A DNA stretch of 64,000 nt from Pascua guehoae (taxonomy: Eukaryota; Basidiomycota; Tremellomycetes; Trichosporonales; Trichosporonaceae): NCBI GenBank assembly GCA_001600415.1, contig BCJX01000001.1, positions 2,551,532 to 2,615,531 of the forward strand, written 5' to 3'. The notes below the pieces were generated by a model. The model had not been told where the DNA came from and ran no database searches. It saw only the letters and a list, made by a program, of their open reading frames with translations. This document shows positions 1-11,672 of the stretch, one piece after another. Numbering within the stretch: the stretch's first letter is position 1; each line of letters opens with the position of its first letter. A program made the translations under genes and the position numbers.

Positions 1-600
1 GGGTGGGGACCGGGGAGGGGGACCGGGAGGGGGACCCGGTGGGGCGGGGGAGAGGGTGGGAGAGGGTCTGGAGGCTGGAGAAGCTGGGAGGCTGGACTGG
101 CTGAAGAGCCTGAAGAGCCTGGGGATACAGGAGAGCCAGGAGTAGCCCGAGAACCTGGACAGCCTGGACAGCCTGGACAGCCTGGAGAGGCATCGGTCCA
201 AGGACAAACACAAAAACGAGACACGACTCGCAACAGACACACGCCATCTCCACCCCGACCCACTCACCATCCCAGCCAGCGCCCGCGCATCCAGACCATC
301 CACATCCTGCGCAAAAATCGTCACCTCGCCCGCGAGGTCGCCGAGGGCCCCGCACCCGTCCGCGTCCACGGCGGCCGCCAGCGAGCGCGCAAAGGCCGGG
401 ACGGCGATGAGGTGCCGCGCGAGCGCGGCGACGCGGGATGAGAGTGCCGGACAGGGGCGGGAGGGGGTGGGTACCGAGGGCTGGGGGTCGGGTTGTGCGG
501 GCGAGGGTGCGGTTGAGGGTGGGGGTGAGGGGTCGACGGGGGCGGCGAGGGCGTACGCCGCGAGGACGAGGAGGGAGAGGGCTCGTGTCATTGTGTCCAT
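1..600 (-). CDS. Secreted protein of unknown function (3' end outside window)
   Basis: I do not recognise this gene. Exon 1 is 268..600, with the ATG at 600. It encodes a hydrophobic signal peptide (core ALSLLVLAAYALAA, residues 7-20), then a Pro/Ser-rich stretch to about residue 48, then an Ala-rich helical segment with two cysteines (near 50 and 83). The exon ends in phase 0 at ATG|GTGAGT. A possible second exon starts at 181 after a CAG acceptor and stays open to base 1. It begins with nine-base repeats giving Ala-Val-Gln units and becomes Pro/Ser-rich. The exon 2 assignment is weak because no clear branch point is visible in the 86-nt intron. CA-rich sequence typical of a fungal 5' leader lies just upstream, and a TATTTAA-like box sits about 160 bases above the ATG. 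Confidence 0.5.
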   Translation of the reverse strand, partial: MDTMTRALSLLVLAAYALAAPVDPSPPPSTAPSPAQPDPQPSVPTPSRPCPALSSRVAALARHLIAVPAFARSLAAAVDADGCGALGDLAGEVTIFAQDVDGLDARALAGMVSGSGWRWRVSVASRVSFLCLSLDRCLSRLSRLSRLSRFSGYSWLSCIPRLFRLFSQSSLPASPASRPSPTLSPAPPGPPPGPPPRSPP

Positions 601-1492
601 TAACGAGTGGTGGTGAAAGAGGGTGGGTGCTGTGTTTGCGTTGTGTTGTGTGTTGTGTGTTGTGTGTTGTGTGTTGGTCTCGGTGCTCAGAGTGGCGTAC
701 AGTATTGTGCTGGTGCCGGTGTTGGTGTTCGGTGGACATGGACCATGAGCATGTCACTGGTATTAAATACCATTGTGGCCCGGACACGGTCCAGTCTGTG
801 CGTCCATGAACATCCAGTCAGTTGGTCAGTGGGTCAGTGGGTCGGTGGGTCAGTCCGAGTTGCTTGGCAGTGTCCGAGCCCGACGCGGACATGGACAGTA
901 ACGCTCAGCATGAATGAGGCAGTTGGGAGACGGATGCGATATGGTTTGCATCGGCGACAGGGCACTTGCATTCGCCATCGCATCGCCTCTGCTAGCTGCT
1001 AGCTCTGCTTGATCTTGCCGGGCGATCCGCAGCACCCGACCAGACCGAGCAAACCCAGGTTGATCCGCAGCGCGAAACACGCGCTAGCCGGCCCAGCCGA
1101 CGACGCGTCTGGTGAAACAACCCCTCTGGTGTCTGGGCTATGTACCCGAGTTAACCGACAGGCACACGGACACAACCTACGCACAGCATCTAACATGCTC
1201 GATGCACCGCCAGATGGGCCATGGCAGGATACACGAGTCGCAGGAAACGTCAAATACCGGCACGGACGTCACACCCGTTCAGTTCAGGTTGGCTTGACAC
1301 AGGCTACATGCTGCATTTGGCACCAAGCGGTGCACACGAGCACGGTGGTGAGCCTTGTTCCGTCAGACGTCGGGGACGTCGACGGACGCCGGGCAGAACG
1401 TCGGCAGCTAACCTTGCAGCACCGCCGTGACATCCGGCGCTATTCTTGGAGAGCTGCAGGATGTATATCACCACCATTCAGAATGATTGTAG

Positions 1493-1526
1493 CCCGATAT
1501 CTGCATCGTCGAAAGCCGATATCGGG
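1493..1526. repeat. Inverted repeat, 9-bp arms
   Basis: CCCGATATC and GATATCGGG form a perfect inverted repeat with a 16-nt loop. The right arm itself lies in the palindrome CCGATATCGG. No gene is adjacent, so its role is unknown. Confidence 0.6.
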
Positions 1527-3034
1527 ATCGTTATCGACGACATGACGTAGACCCAGCCGCGGACAATGGTTAATGGTGCACCCTTGTGGGCGTCGGTGTT
1601 CACGGGCCTGTGCGGAGGCAAAGGTCGGCTAGGTCGGGATGGAGCAGAGATCTTCAGCCGGCGCTGTCGATTCTTGTGTGCTCCTCTCATTACGTTCTGT
1701 TGTTGTGGCGCATGTGGCGGGTTTAGTCTTTGCATACCGTTGATGATACAGCAGGGATACTGGAGCTCTCAACCATGGGATGGTGGCAGTGGGGAACGCC
1801 GGGGTTGCTTGGAGTCCTGGCATTGCCTGGGATACTTGAAAGTCAAGTGTATGCGCGGCGCGTATAACCCAAACACTGGACCTGGAGAGGGTACCGTGTC
1901 CAAGGCCCTGGGCTTGGAGAGTGTCCCTTGCAGTGGTTTGGAGAAGCGGGGTTGGCCTAGACAGATTAAAATTAGGTGCTGACCGCCGTCTGTCGGGCCC
2001 TTGATACCAGACTCCACCAGCTGAACCAAAGTCCACGGCACGACTCGTGGCTGGATCACTCGTGAATTAGTTATCAGGTCACCTACCTGTGCAGCATGTA
2101 CCACTGCCTCCTCCATAATAACTGTCATCCTGGTATTTTGTTGGGACAGATGCCACTTTTGAGCTCATCGTAAACATCTACACAAAAACGGCGAGGAACC
2201 TTGGCTGCACCCTCTCGTGCCCGGCAAGGTCCGGGAGTCCCTCTTGTCAGTCCTGGTCGGTCCGTCCACAGTCTTCTTCATATCCGCTTGCCAACATCTC
2301 CGGGCAAATCTCGGACAATCGGGTATCACATGTCCTTGCTTACGATGCCCACCATCGTGATCCTTTACCCCCACGCGAGAGCTCCGTCTCCCCCGCTGAT
2401 CTGTGCTGCCCGTTACTGACCCCCAGTTCCAGATGCTCTTCATTACCTCTGGGGGTCAGAACAACAGCCCGCAACTGCTCAAGCCCTGCCCATGCTGGTT
2501 CAGGCGGAGAGCTGTGTCGGCTTCTTGTCACTGAGAGCCTGTTATGCGATTCATTGCAGTTACCATAGTGTTAGATCTGGTAGACCCGAATGACAAACCT
2601 GATGCCTTGGTGCTTGAGACTTGGATGGGGCGTTGCATTTTAGCAGGGTGATGGGGTAGAGACGTTCATTGTCATGTTTCCCGTCTATTCTCTTTGTGGT
2701 GATCGTTTGGAGTTATAAGTCAGAACTACTCTTGTTGTAGAAATGAGTGGACACGTGGCATGACGAGCAGACAGTGTGAGAGGTGGGTGGTCCGACCCTC
2801 GACTTCCATGTACAGAGCAATCAACGGTGCTGTCTTTTGCTGCTCTGACCAATGTGACCTTGGCCTACGATGCAGCCCTGTCCCGCAGGAGGACCAACGT
2901 GCGGCAGCAGCACACTCGCAACTGCCCAGTAACCACCTTCCCTCCCCGAGGAACCCAACGCCCCCAACTCAGACAAAAATGTCGACATGGAGCCGCGCCG
3001 AATCCGAGTCGTACCCCGCCTACTCCGCAGGACT

Positions 3035-3052
3035 CCCCCCCCCCCCNCCCCC
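3035..3052. other. C homopolymer containing one ambiguous base
   Basis: Twelve C residues, an N at 3047, then five more C. The N marks an uncertain homopolymer length in the assembly, not biology. No supported gene crosses it. Confidence 0.95.
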
Positions 3053-3200
3053 TTTGCATCCTCTCAAGAGCAAATACCACGCGGCCCCCACTCATTGCAG
3101 CCCCAACTCATTGCAGCAACCGCACATGTCCAGCACGCGCGCCATGAACAAGGTTCAACCGGCTTTGGTCGTGAGAAATGCGTTGTCATGCCTAATGGAT

Positions 3201-4080
3201 CTACTTGCGGCTCTGGAGAATCTGGACCGTCTGGACGCGCTGACGGATCTGGCGAGCGTCAGCGGGAATCCTCCGTTGTGCCCATTCGTTTGGCTCTCTC
3301 CATCTTCCCCATTCATTGTTCCCTCTCGCCGCCTGTCCACAGTCTGGGATCTTACGATGACCCGGCCTCTCTTTTCGTCCATCTCACAACAATACCACGC
3401 TTTTCCTCGTCTGTCGGTGTCAAGGCCGAGCCAGTGCCCAACGAACGGCTGCGCTCGCCTGTGCTTCCAACGGAGTGACTGCCCCAAAACTACACACGCA
3501 CTCCTCAACTTCCCACCCTCCACTTTCCCACTCCCCGCCGCCTCATCTCTAATGCACAGCGGGCATCTCCACTCACCGCCTCGGCAAACCGCCTCCTGTG
3601 GCGCTCACTCCTCAGCCGGCGGCGCTTGTTGGTGGGGCGCTCAAAGAACTGGCCGATGCGGAGCTCGTGGCCGACATTGGCGCGCTTGAGCGTCATCTGG
3701 AGGCGGCGGTACGTTTCGGCAAACGAGCGGACGTGCATCGTCCGCCCCGAAAACTGGTTGCCGGGGATGCCCGTGTGTCCGCCGAGGTTGAGGCTGTGGC
3801 CCATTTCGTGTTTGCGCCACCAGCGGTCCGGGTCGCCGCTCTGAATGTCCTGGGGCACCAGGTGGGTCGCGTCGTCGACCTGGAAGACGCGGCCGGGGCG
3901 GCGCGAGCCCGGCCGGCGCCCGCCCGAGGACGACGACGAGGGAGTCTCGGGAGCGCCAGCGTTGAACGACGGCGCCGTCGTCGAGAAGGGCATCGAGGAC
4001 GCGCGGAGGAACGTCATCGTGCTCGGCGTCGAGGTCGAGGCGCGCGGGATCGCGCGGAGCGCGCGGGCGAAGAAGGACAT
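3201..4080 (-). CDS. MRP21: Mitochondrial small ribosomal subunit protein bS21m
   Basis: This is a bS21-family protein of the mitochondrial small ribosomal subunit, 183 aa. Exon 1 is 3577..4080 and exon 2 is 3201..3248, separated by an unusually long 328-nt phase-0 intron. The ATG at 4080 is chosen because it starts an Arg/Ser/Thr-rich presequence (MSFFARALRAIPRAST) suited to mitochondrial import. The open frame upstream is likely leader. The S21 domain occupies about residues 115-183: GRTMHVR, then TLKRANVGHELR, then the basic FERPTNKRRR. The last 15 residues, IRQRVQTVQILQSRK, come from the tiny exon 2 and complete the basic C-terminal helix. Residues 30-65 are a low-complexity Ser/Gly linker. 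The gene is divergent from DPH6, 286 bp apart. Confidence 0.88.
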
Positions 4081-4366
4081 GGTGGTGGTTGGGGAGCACA
4101 AGGCTGCTCGAGCTCGGCGTTGTAACTTGTGGTGGTAGTGGATGTCGCGGAATAGCAAAGTCGGATGGACGGGGTTGGGATGGGAGGAAATGTGAAAAAA
4201 GTGACGGAAAAATAATAAATGTGGGTCAGGCACCAGAGTGGAGGTGCATCACCTCGAACTGATCAATGAATCAAAATAATCCAAAGGGTGGAGAGATGTT
4301 GATGCATCGTGCGTCGTCGTATCGTTTGTCATTCAACCTCCTACTCTCCCAACTCGTGCGCCTACA
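4081..4366. promoter_or_regulatory. Divergent promoter of bS21m and DPH6
   Basis: These 286 bp separate the two start codons and must hold both promoters. An A/T-rich segment (4190-4220) lies about 110-140 bases above the bS21m start. I see no recognisable factor site. Confidence 0.6.
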
Positions 4367-7006
4367 ATGTCGCTCCCAGGGGTAAAGCACAAGGTCATTG
4401 GCCTTGTGTCGGGCGGAAAGGACAGCTGCTTCAATCTCCTCCATGCCGTCGCCAACGGGCACGAGATTGTGGCTCTTGCAACGCTCACTCCGCCAAAGGG
4501 CACAGGTGCGTCGACGCGAACTGCACTCTGGTGCTCGAGTCTACTATTTTCTAGAGGGTAGAACACTCCTAATCTCACTGTTCCCGGTATTCCCAGTGCA
4601 TGCCGCTACACAGCTCTGTCATTGAACGTCTAACTTCCCTCCTTCCTCGTCCCACTTCCAGACTGACTTGTAGATGAGCTCGACTCACACATGTACCAGT
4701 CGGTCGGCACCGACCTGCCACCACTCATTGCCCAAGCCATGGGCCTTCCTCACTACACACACGTCATCACTGGCGGTGCAGTGGAGCGTGGTGCCGAGTA
4801 CGGCTCGCGCGAGGGCAAGGAAGGACGTGAAGGCGATGAGACAGAGGACCTGACAGCACTACTGCAGGATGTCATGGTGAGCGGTGCTGCAGGCCGTGTT
4901 AATAGCTGCTACATAGCTCCGTGTTGATTAGCCGCATACATTTCACGGTCTCTCAGTCTCGTGACACCCGCTCACACCACAGAAAGCCCACCCCGAAGCC
5001 ACTGCGATTTCCTCGGGCGCCATCCTGTCCAACTACCAACGCTTGCGCATTGAGCACGTCTGTGGCCGCCTGGGCCTTGCGTCGCTCGCGTTCCTCTGGC
5101 AGAGCGAGCAGCTTCCTCTCGTGTCACGCATGGTCGGGAGTGGACTGGAGGCCGTGCTCGTCAAGGTGGCTGGCGTTGGACTCGGTGTCAAGCAGCTGGG
5201 AAAGTCATTGGGCCAATTACTGCCAATGCTGACACGCTTGGTCAGTTCTCGTGGTCCGCGATCAGCAGACGCCGAACTGACGCTCAGGAAATGCAATACG
5301 GTGCACACCCAGCGGGAGAAGGAGGAGAGTACGAGACGCTCACGCTCGACTGTCCGCTCTTCTCCCACCGTCTCGTCATCCGCGAGTCCGAGGTGGTCAT
5401 CACGGACCCAGAGCCGTACACCGTCGCATACCTCCGGATCACAGATGCTGGGCTCGAGGAGAAGGACGGATGGATCAAGCCCACTGTTGCTGAACTCCGC
5501 GAGCTGCTGGGACTCGAGGAAGAACAGGGGAAGGAGGGGCTGGATGAGCAGGGCATAGAGGCGCTTGACGACCTGGGCAAGGTCCAGGCACAGTCTGTGG
5601 AGGAACGTGCGGGTGAGGCTGCCTCTGTGCCCTCCTCCGACGACGTGAGGTTTGGGCGGAATGGCCGATGGTTCTCCGCATCATCAGAGGGACGGAGCAG
5701 AGACGACGACGTCGGGGACGAGCTCCGACGGTCCTTTGACGACATTAAAAGTGAGTTACGGAAGTTCCCAAATGGCTAACTCTCAGGCCGGCTGGCTAAA
5801 AGCAACCTCTCGCTCCTGCACGCCGCCCACATCACGCTCCTCCTCTCCTCCATGTCCCTCTTCCCCGCCGCCAACACCGCGTATGTACAGTATTTCGGCA
5901 CCTCGCCGCCATCGCGCGCTTGCGTCGCCGTACCCTTTCAAGCGGGACAGCGTATCCGCGTCGAGGTCGTCGGGTTCGACGATACCCCTTCCCTAGGGGA
6001 CACGCTTGTCGGTGGTCGGTCTGCACTCCACGTCCAGGGCATCAGCTACTGGGCGCCAGCCAACATTGGCCCCTATTCCCAGGCAGTCACTGTGAGCTGG
6101 ACTCGGCTCTGTGCCTTTCAGCTGACAGCAGGTTGACTCGCGCCTGCATATTGCAGGCCAGATCCCCCTCGTTCCCTCATCGCTCACTCTCCCTTCCTAC
6201 CCAGCCCCGCCTGCCAGTCCGTACCCGCACCAGGCCACCCTGGCATTGCAGCATGTCCGCCGTATCGTGGCTGCCCTGCGTTCTCCCTCGGCGACGGGGG
6301 GCGGCTGGACAGGATGGGGAGAGAGCGTCGTTTGTTGGTGGGCCCTCCCGGAAAACGGCGGTGGGGAAGGTGCCCATGTGGCCCAGAGATCTTGGGCAAC
6401 GTGGGCGGACGAGGTCAGTTGCGCAGCTGTATTGCTCACTTTCCCTCGCCGCATTGACTGACATCAGAATGACTGGTCCCGTGTACCCGCCATCTTTGTC
6501 CGCGCCGCTGAACTCCCTCGTGCGGCGCTGGTCGAGTACCAGGTCAACATGCACACGGGGAGGCGACAGGTGGATACACCAGAAGACGACGACGAAGAGG
6601 ACGACGGCGTACCCAAGTACGCGAGCGGCGATGTGCGCGGTGCCCACTGGGAGACGTGTCGGGCGCCTGAGGGAAGGTTCGGCGCTCGGGCTGCCATCTT
6701 CCTACCTGGTGAGCTGCCTTTGTGATACGAGACTGGCTGACATCAGACGCTGGGGCCGTGACCGAGCTCGCGGGAGTGCATGAGCTCGCTGGCGTGTTGT
6801 CACGTGCAGTTGGCGTCAAGGTATACCACCGTCCCTCGGTGCAGCCATTCCTTGGTGGGTTTACGCATGTCCTCAGCGCTAACCCAACAGAGCCCCTAGT
6901 CCAGCAGATTGGCAAGACGGCTAGCTTGACTGCGGTTCCTGTGCTGGACGTGCAGGACAGGAAGGGGAGGAAGTACGCCATCGCGCTCGAGGTGTTTTCA
7001 GCATAG
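4367..7006 (+). CDS. DPH6: Diphthine-ammonia ligase (Dph6) with C-terminal RidA-like domains
   Basis: Dph6 carries out the last step of diphthamide synthesis on elongation factor 2: ATP- and ammonium-dependent amidation of diphthine, in the cytosol. Exons: 4367..4505, 4674..4876, 4983..5240, 5288..5750, 5787..6091, 6132..6413, 6468..6708, 6747..6854, 6891..7006, about 704 aa. The N-terminal ATP-pyrophosphatase domain shows SGGKDS (residues 15-20), DELDSHMYQSVG and the GEGGEYETL signature. The second half carries two RidA/YjgF-like domains (for example YFGTSPPSRACVAV and WAPANIGPYSQAV), as in fungal Dph6. The last intron (6855-6890) is 36 nt, a multiple of three and free of stops; if retained the protein is 716 aa. 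The gene converges on HUS1 with 94 bp between stops. Confidence 0.9.
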
Positions 7007-7100
7007 ACGCTAGACTGGTGCAGATATTACATGGCATTATACTGTACAATGGGCATCTATCACTTGGGGGTTTTGCGGGCCAATGCTCGAGTCCCAAGAT

Positions 7101-8527
7101 CTAGTCGACAGTCTTGGCAGGGATGAAGAATGTGAGCACACCACCTGCTTCTTCGACCTCGCCTGGGGTCAGTTGTGTGGTACGTGGGCTCTGGACGCAC
7201 CAATGTAGACGTAGGCAATAAGGCAGTGACCCTCACAAACGCCTGCCGTCAGCTAAATTCGTTTCGGGGGCTTCCAGCTCACATGCAATAGCGACGCCGC
7301 CAACGAGATGGCTGGTGAGGAACTTCTGGAAGCCACGGATCGAGACGGTTGTGCTGAACATCTTTTCAGGGGGTGGTGGCTGGGTATCTGTCCCTTCTTC
7401 GGCTGGTAGGTTAGCCTCAGAGAATCCCGGCGACGCCTACATGTGGAGGTGGGAATGCTGAGATTACTCCACGTCGTCGTGAGCGTCACGCTCTGCCCCT
7501 TGACGCGAAGTTCCATCGTGCCCTCCTGTCTGGTTAGCGCTCTCGAGATGGCATTACCAGAAGACACACATGGTTGGCCGAGATCGTGACGTCTTCGGAC
7601 AAGTGGGCGAGGCGCGATACAATACTCTTGAGCTCGGCCAGGTTTGGGAGGACAAGGTGGATCTGGTGGGTTAGCATCGGATATCGCCGGGGAACCCACA
7701 TCTGGTGGGGGACAGAGTGGCTCGTTTAGCTCGTTTTGTCGCCTCGAGGTGATGATGTGAACGACGACTTCGTGTGTAATGTGCATCGTATGCCCGCGCG
7801 CGCTCTGTCTGTCAGCGGGTGGAAACTATCCGTGCAGCACCCACCTGGCCCTTAATGTCAAATGCCCAGATGGCGCGGGTGTCGCGCTTATTCAGCTTGA
7901 GGAGTACATCGGCGTCTGTGAGTGCGGTGGCGTTCTGGCGCGCACCGTCGTTTGCGCCGCCTGAGAGTTAATATATGGGTATGCGGAGGCAGGTAGTGAG
8001 AGAGCACAAGCAAGGAAGTAGGCGTGGCGACTTACTGCTCGTATCTGCACTCTTGAGCACCTTTAGCAAGGCGTCGAGGTTTACTTCGAGCCAAATCTCG
8101 TTGTTCGCGTTCGACTCGATGCGGAAGTGGTCAAACAGCGTTGGCTAAATGTCAGCATCTGAGTACAAATGGGTGTGGAAGAGTAGGGAAACTAAGAGCT
8201 TCCCCCACACACTGCCTCTGTCGAAACGAAGGAAGATGGCCGCACCGAGGACCGCATTGAGTACTAACGACTTTCACCTGCCTGAAGTGTCAGTTGAACA
8301 TGCTGAGGTACAGACAACTCACGACCATACTTGAACACCATCTCGTCCCTCGTTTCCAGGAATGATAAAATGCACGCGATCTGGAGAGAGCCGCACAATG
8401 CAAACCTTTGCAAGAGCTGCGAGCGAGCGAATGATCTCTGATGAGCGTCAGCTTAACCAGGGAAAACAAAGTAGCTGTACGCACTGTGAAGCAACGCAAC
8501 GTTCGTTATTCTTGTCCTGAAGCGCAT
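7101..8527 (-). CDS. HUS1: Checkpoint clamp subunit Hus1
   Basis: Hus1 is a PCNA-like subunit of the 9-1-1 clamp (Rad9-Rad1-Hus1), loaded at DNA damage in the nucleus to activate checkpoint kinases. Eleven exons on the minus strand: 8485..8527, 8323..8437, 8269..8281, 8036..8144, 7845..7960, 7700..7804, 7558..7662, 7441..7525, 7283..7402, 7201..7242, 7101..7162; 915 nt, 304 aa, the usual family length. Motifs in order: MRFRTRITNV at the start, VCIVRLSPDRVHFI, RIESNANNEIWLEVNLDALLKVL (broken here only by reading on), THEVVVHII then EPLCPPPD, ANHVCLLEGTMEL, and the C-terminal GHCLIAYVYIG. Exon 3 is a 13-nt microexon; introns are mostly 40-50 nt. It is divergent from UTP6. Confidence 0.9.
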
Positions 8528-8947
8528 TGTTGAGGCACAGTAGCCGCCGAAAGATGGGTAGGACGATGAGAGAGATGGTAATGAGTTGAACGGAGAAATG
8601 GCAAAGGACAAGGCAAGGGAAGAAAGGCGCGTCTCATCAAGCTGATCGGACCGACCGCACAAGGAGTCATTGCGAGCCAAATAGAGTCACGTGATTTGGA
8701 TAACCACGTGGTATCGACCCCACGTCATTTGAAAAAGTTGGTATCAATCCTGTTTGCTCGTTTATTTCTCTGCATTTTGCCACCTACAGTAACAGTGACA
8801 AACGACCCACAGCATCCAAGTCCGGCTTTCGTCACATCCAACACCACTCTGCGCGCCAGAGCAACCCCCATTACCCACAGCCGGCACCTCTGAGGGCCAA
8901 ACTATCGACTCACCCTCCACACTCGATTGCGAGTCGCTGCAGCAGCC
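8528..8947. promoter_or_regulatory. Divergent HUS1/UTP6 promoter with two CACGTG sites
   Basis: This 420-bp interval holds two E-box-like palindromes: GTCACGTGATT at 8686-8696 and ACCACGTGGT at 8703-8712. CACGTG is bound by bHLH factors such as Cbf1 in fungi. The identical 11-mer recurs in the PPR/PHS1 divergent promoter. Which factor binds here is inference. Confidence 0.6.
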
Positions 8948-11305
8948 ATGGAAAAGGTCCAGTTCCAGCTCGAGTCTACGCTCCCAGAGCTCAAGGACCT
9001 GTACGACAAGGGCCTGTTCTCGCGCTCCGAGATCGATGCCATCACCAAGCGGAGGACTGCGTTTGAGACGTCTCTCATCCGACGGGTTGCGCGCAAGGAG
9101 GACTTTTTCCGTTATGCCGAGTACGAGATCAACCTCGAGCGCTTGAGGAAAGTGCGATGGAAGAAGCTTCGTGAGTTGTCGGGGGTCATGACGTCTGGGC
9201 TGGTTCAAGTCTCGTTGGATCGATGACTGAGATGGGGGAGGCCCTATTGTCGGGCTTACAAGGGAACTCCTTCCCGCACCTATATCAACTCGACCCCTTT
9301 CTTGCACGAGCTAACAGCAGGGTACCACATCAACCGTCCCCCGCCCTCGGCGTCGACGTTCTCGATCCCGCGACGAACACTGTACATCCTGAAGCGCGTG
9401 ACGGCAAAGTTCCCCGGTGACCTCGCAGTATGGCTCGCGTATATCGAGTACGCTGCGCGTGAAGGCATGACCAAGATTGTCGCCAAGGGTCTGAACTCTG
9501 CGATGCAGCACCACCCTCTTTCGCCGACCCTCTATCTCCTCCTCTCGTACCACCACCTGCACCCCGGAGAACCTCTTCCGCGCTCGTCTATCCCCTCGAC
9601 GTCGACATTGGATCTTCCCTCTGATAACCGACCTGAGCGGCCCTCAGCGTTCGCCCTCGAGGGCACGGGACCGGCGCGTACGACACTGCTCCTGGGTCTT
9701 CGTGTGTTGCCCCAGTCGCACGTCTTGTGGCGCGAGTACGTCAAGCTTGAGCTTGGCTGGGTGGAGGCGCTCCGTCGGCGCTGGGCTGTGCTCGGCATCG
9801 CACCCAAGGAGGGTGACGGTGACTTTGATGGCGACGCTGCTGCGCTCGCGGGTGGAGATGGCGCGTTCGGCCCAGAAGGAGAGGAGGCCCGTCGTGCCAT
9901 CCTCTCTGGCCAGCTTGTCCTGCACGCACTGGAATCGGGGCTCGCCAAGGTTACCCCGGCCAGTCAGGAGAAGACCGATGACGGTGTCCTGACCGGCATC
10001 GACTTCCGTGACTCGCTCCTGGCCATGCTCCGGTCATACCCTTCTCCACTGCGTACCAAGGCGCTCAACGCCGTGTATGCCGACTTGGAAAAGGTTGCTG
10101 CTACCGGCGGGGAGGCAGGAGCCCACGCACGGCTTGCCCTCATCACACGGTCGCTGTATGACCGACCATACCAGACTGGTGTGGCTGATGAGGGGGGACT
10201 CGTGCTTTCCGGTATTGAGCTTGTCGATGCCCTCGGCAGCGTGGGTCGTGAGATCCGCTCAACTGCCAAGACCGCGGGACCTGCTTTCATCGGCATCGCC
10301 GGCTCGTGGCTGGCCGACCGCGCAGACGAGACGGAGTCCAATCCCGACCTTCAACGTTTCCTCTTCTCGACCATGAAGGCACTCACGAAGGCGTCGCTCT
10401 CTCCACCCGCGTCATTCCTCGCACGGCATCTGGAACTCACCAACGAGCTCGACCCCGCCTCTTACCTCGCAACGGCACGTGCAGCCGTGGCGCAGCACCC
10501 AACCGATCCCTCCCTCCAGCTCGCCCGTGTGCGCGCTGAGACTGAGTCTGACGCAAACCCTGCCGCGGTCCGCAAGGTGTGCGCCGAGGCCGCGCAGCAG
10601 GTGACTGTCTCGAGCCTGTCGGTCATGGACCAGGAAATGGTCTTGGTCCTCTGGCGCACATGGGCGGCGTACGAGGACACGCACGGTGGTGACTGGAAGC
10701 GCCTCCTCCGCGAGTCCCTTCGTATCGGCGCGGGTATCCCTGGGCTCCACGCGTCGCTGCTGGCCGCATACTATGCGTCGCAGCTGCGTGCTGGTGTGGC
10801 GCCAAAGGCCGCACTCGACGCAGTAGTCAAGACGTATTCGCCCACCGCGGCATTCTATGCCTCGGCCTTTGCCGAGCTTGCACAGGCAAGCGGCGCCAAG
10901 CCCCACCTTGCGACTCTGTACGGCCGGTCGCGCGCCGTGTGCCGCACCCCTGTGGAACGTGTGGACGCCGTCCTCCAGTGGGCCGCGTGGCTGATCGAGC
11001 GCGGGGAGGGACGCGATGCCGCCGCCGCGGTGGACGTCGTCAAGCGCGAGGTGCGTGAAGATGAGGAGGAGGTCGCGCGCCTCGAAGCCGGATGGAGGGC
11101 GCTGCTGGACGCGGCCGAGAGTGTGCCTCCGGGAGACGTGGAGATGGGGAGTGACAGTGCGGATGAAGAGAGCGAGGAGGAGGAGGAGGACACCGAGGAT
11201 GAGGACGAGGGAAGTGAGGAAGAAGAGGGTGGTGAGGATGAGGGCAGTGACGAGGGAGAGGACGAGGAATCGGAGAACAGTGGCGACCTCGAGATTGCCA
11301 TGTAG
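8948..11305 (+). CDS. UTP6: U3 snoRNP / SSU processome protein Utp6
   Basis: Utp6 is a nucleolar component of the UTP-B subcomplex of the SSU processome, needed for 18S rRNA processing. Exons 8948..9170 and 9321..11305; 735 aa. The N-terminus shows the family pattern MEKVQFQLE, LPELKDLYDKGLFS, then EIDAITKRRTAFE and YAEYEINLERLRKVR. HAT (half-a-TPR) repeats follow, including KFPGDLAVWLAYIEYAAREG. Near residues 680-735 there is a strongly acidic Glu/Asp/Ser tail, common in nucleolar proteins. The 150-nt intron falls inside the N-terminal domain and joins as KKL-R-YHINRPPP. The start is the ATG after GCAGCC. It is longer than yeast Utp6, mostly through Ala/Gly-rich insertions between repeats and the tail. 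Confidence 0.9.
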
Positions 11306-11580
11306 ATACCGCATACCACATAGACTTTGCATCATATGTAAACAGGTTACCATGGGAACTCTGAGGGAAGTGAAGAGCACTGGCAGACGAAACACGTGAA
11401 AGGGACCAGAGATAAACGTTCGCGCTGTTACACTCTGAGGTTTGTCGACACTGTGGAGCTATCCTTGCTAGGAAAACATGGCCGACGAGAGATGCAGAAG
11501 CTCGCCTGCGCGCCGCGACTGCTACCCCAGCAGGTGGCAGGAATGAAAAAGGTCGATTTGGGAGGAACTGAATCCCCTGC

Positions 11581-11672
11581 TGACGAGAGTGGGATTCGAA
11601 CCCACGTCCGAAGACTGCGGAGGTGGATGAACAACCTTAACACAGCGCCTTAGACCGCTCGGCCATCTCGCC
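11581..11672 (-). tRNA. tRNA-Leu(AAG), with intron
   Basis: The 92-nt gene folds as a class II tRNA. Acceptor GGCGAGA pairs with TCTCGTC (one G-U), discriminator A; D arm GCCGAGCGGTCTAAGGC; anticodon stem CTGTG/CGCAG with loop start TTAAGG; T arm GTGGGTTCGAATCCCAC. About 14 nt between G37 and the 3' stem are read as an intron. Anticodon AAG with discriminator A supports leucine. A second copy lies at 18752-18843 on the other strand. Confidence 0.85.

Larger units (their letters stand above)
601..3200. other. Gene-poor region, no supported gene
   Basis: I see no gene in these 2.6 kb. Open frames here are short, lack splice logic and match no family I know. The stretch holds a TTGTGTG microsatellite (about 636-675), four tandem GTCAGTGG-like units (about 823-853), a hairpin-forming inverted repeat (1493-1526) and a C homopolymer broken by an N (3035-3052). 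The left part must contain the promoter of the secreted-protein gene on the minus strand. Confidence 0.5.

Noticed and set aside
2760..3689. Long plus-strand open frame (309 codons) crossing the N
   Set aside because: It reads through the poly-C/N tract, lacks any family motif and overlaps bS21m exons antisense; a low-complexity shadow.
10412..11395. Minus-strand open frame of 327 codons under UTP6
   Set aside because: Shadow of UTP6; composition follows the complement of its Glu/Asp tail.
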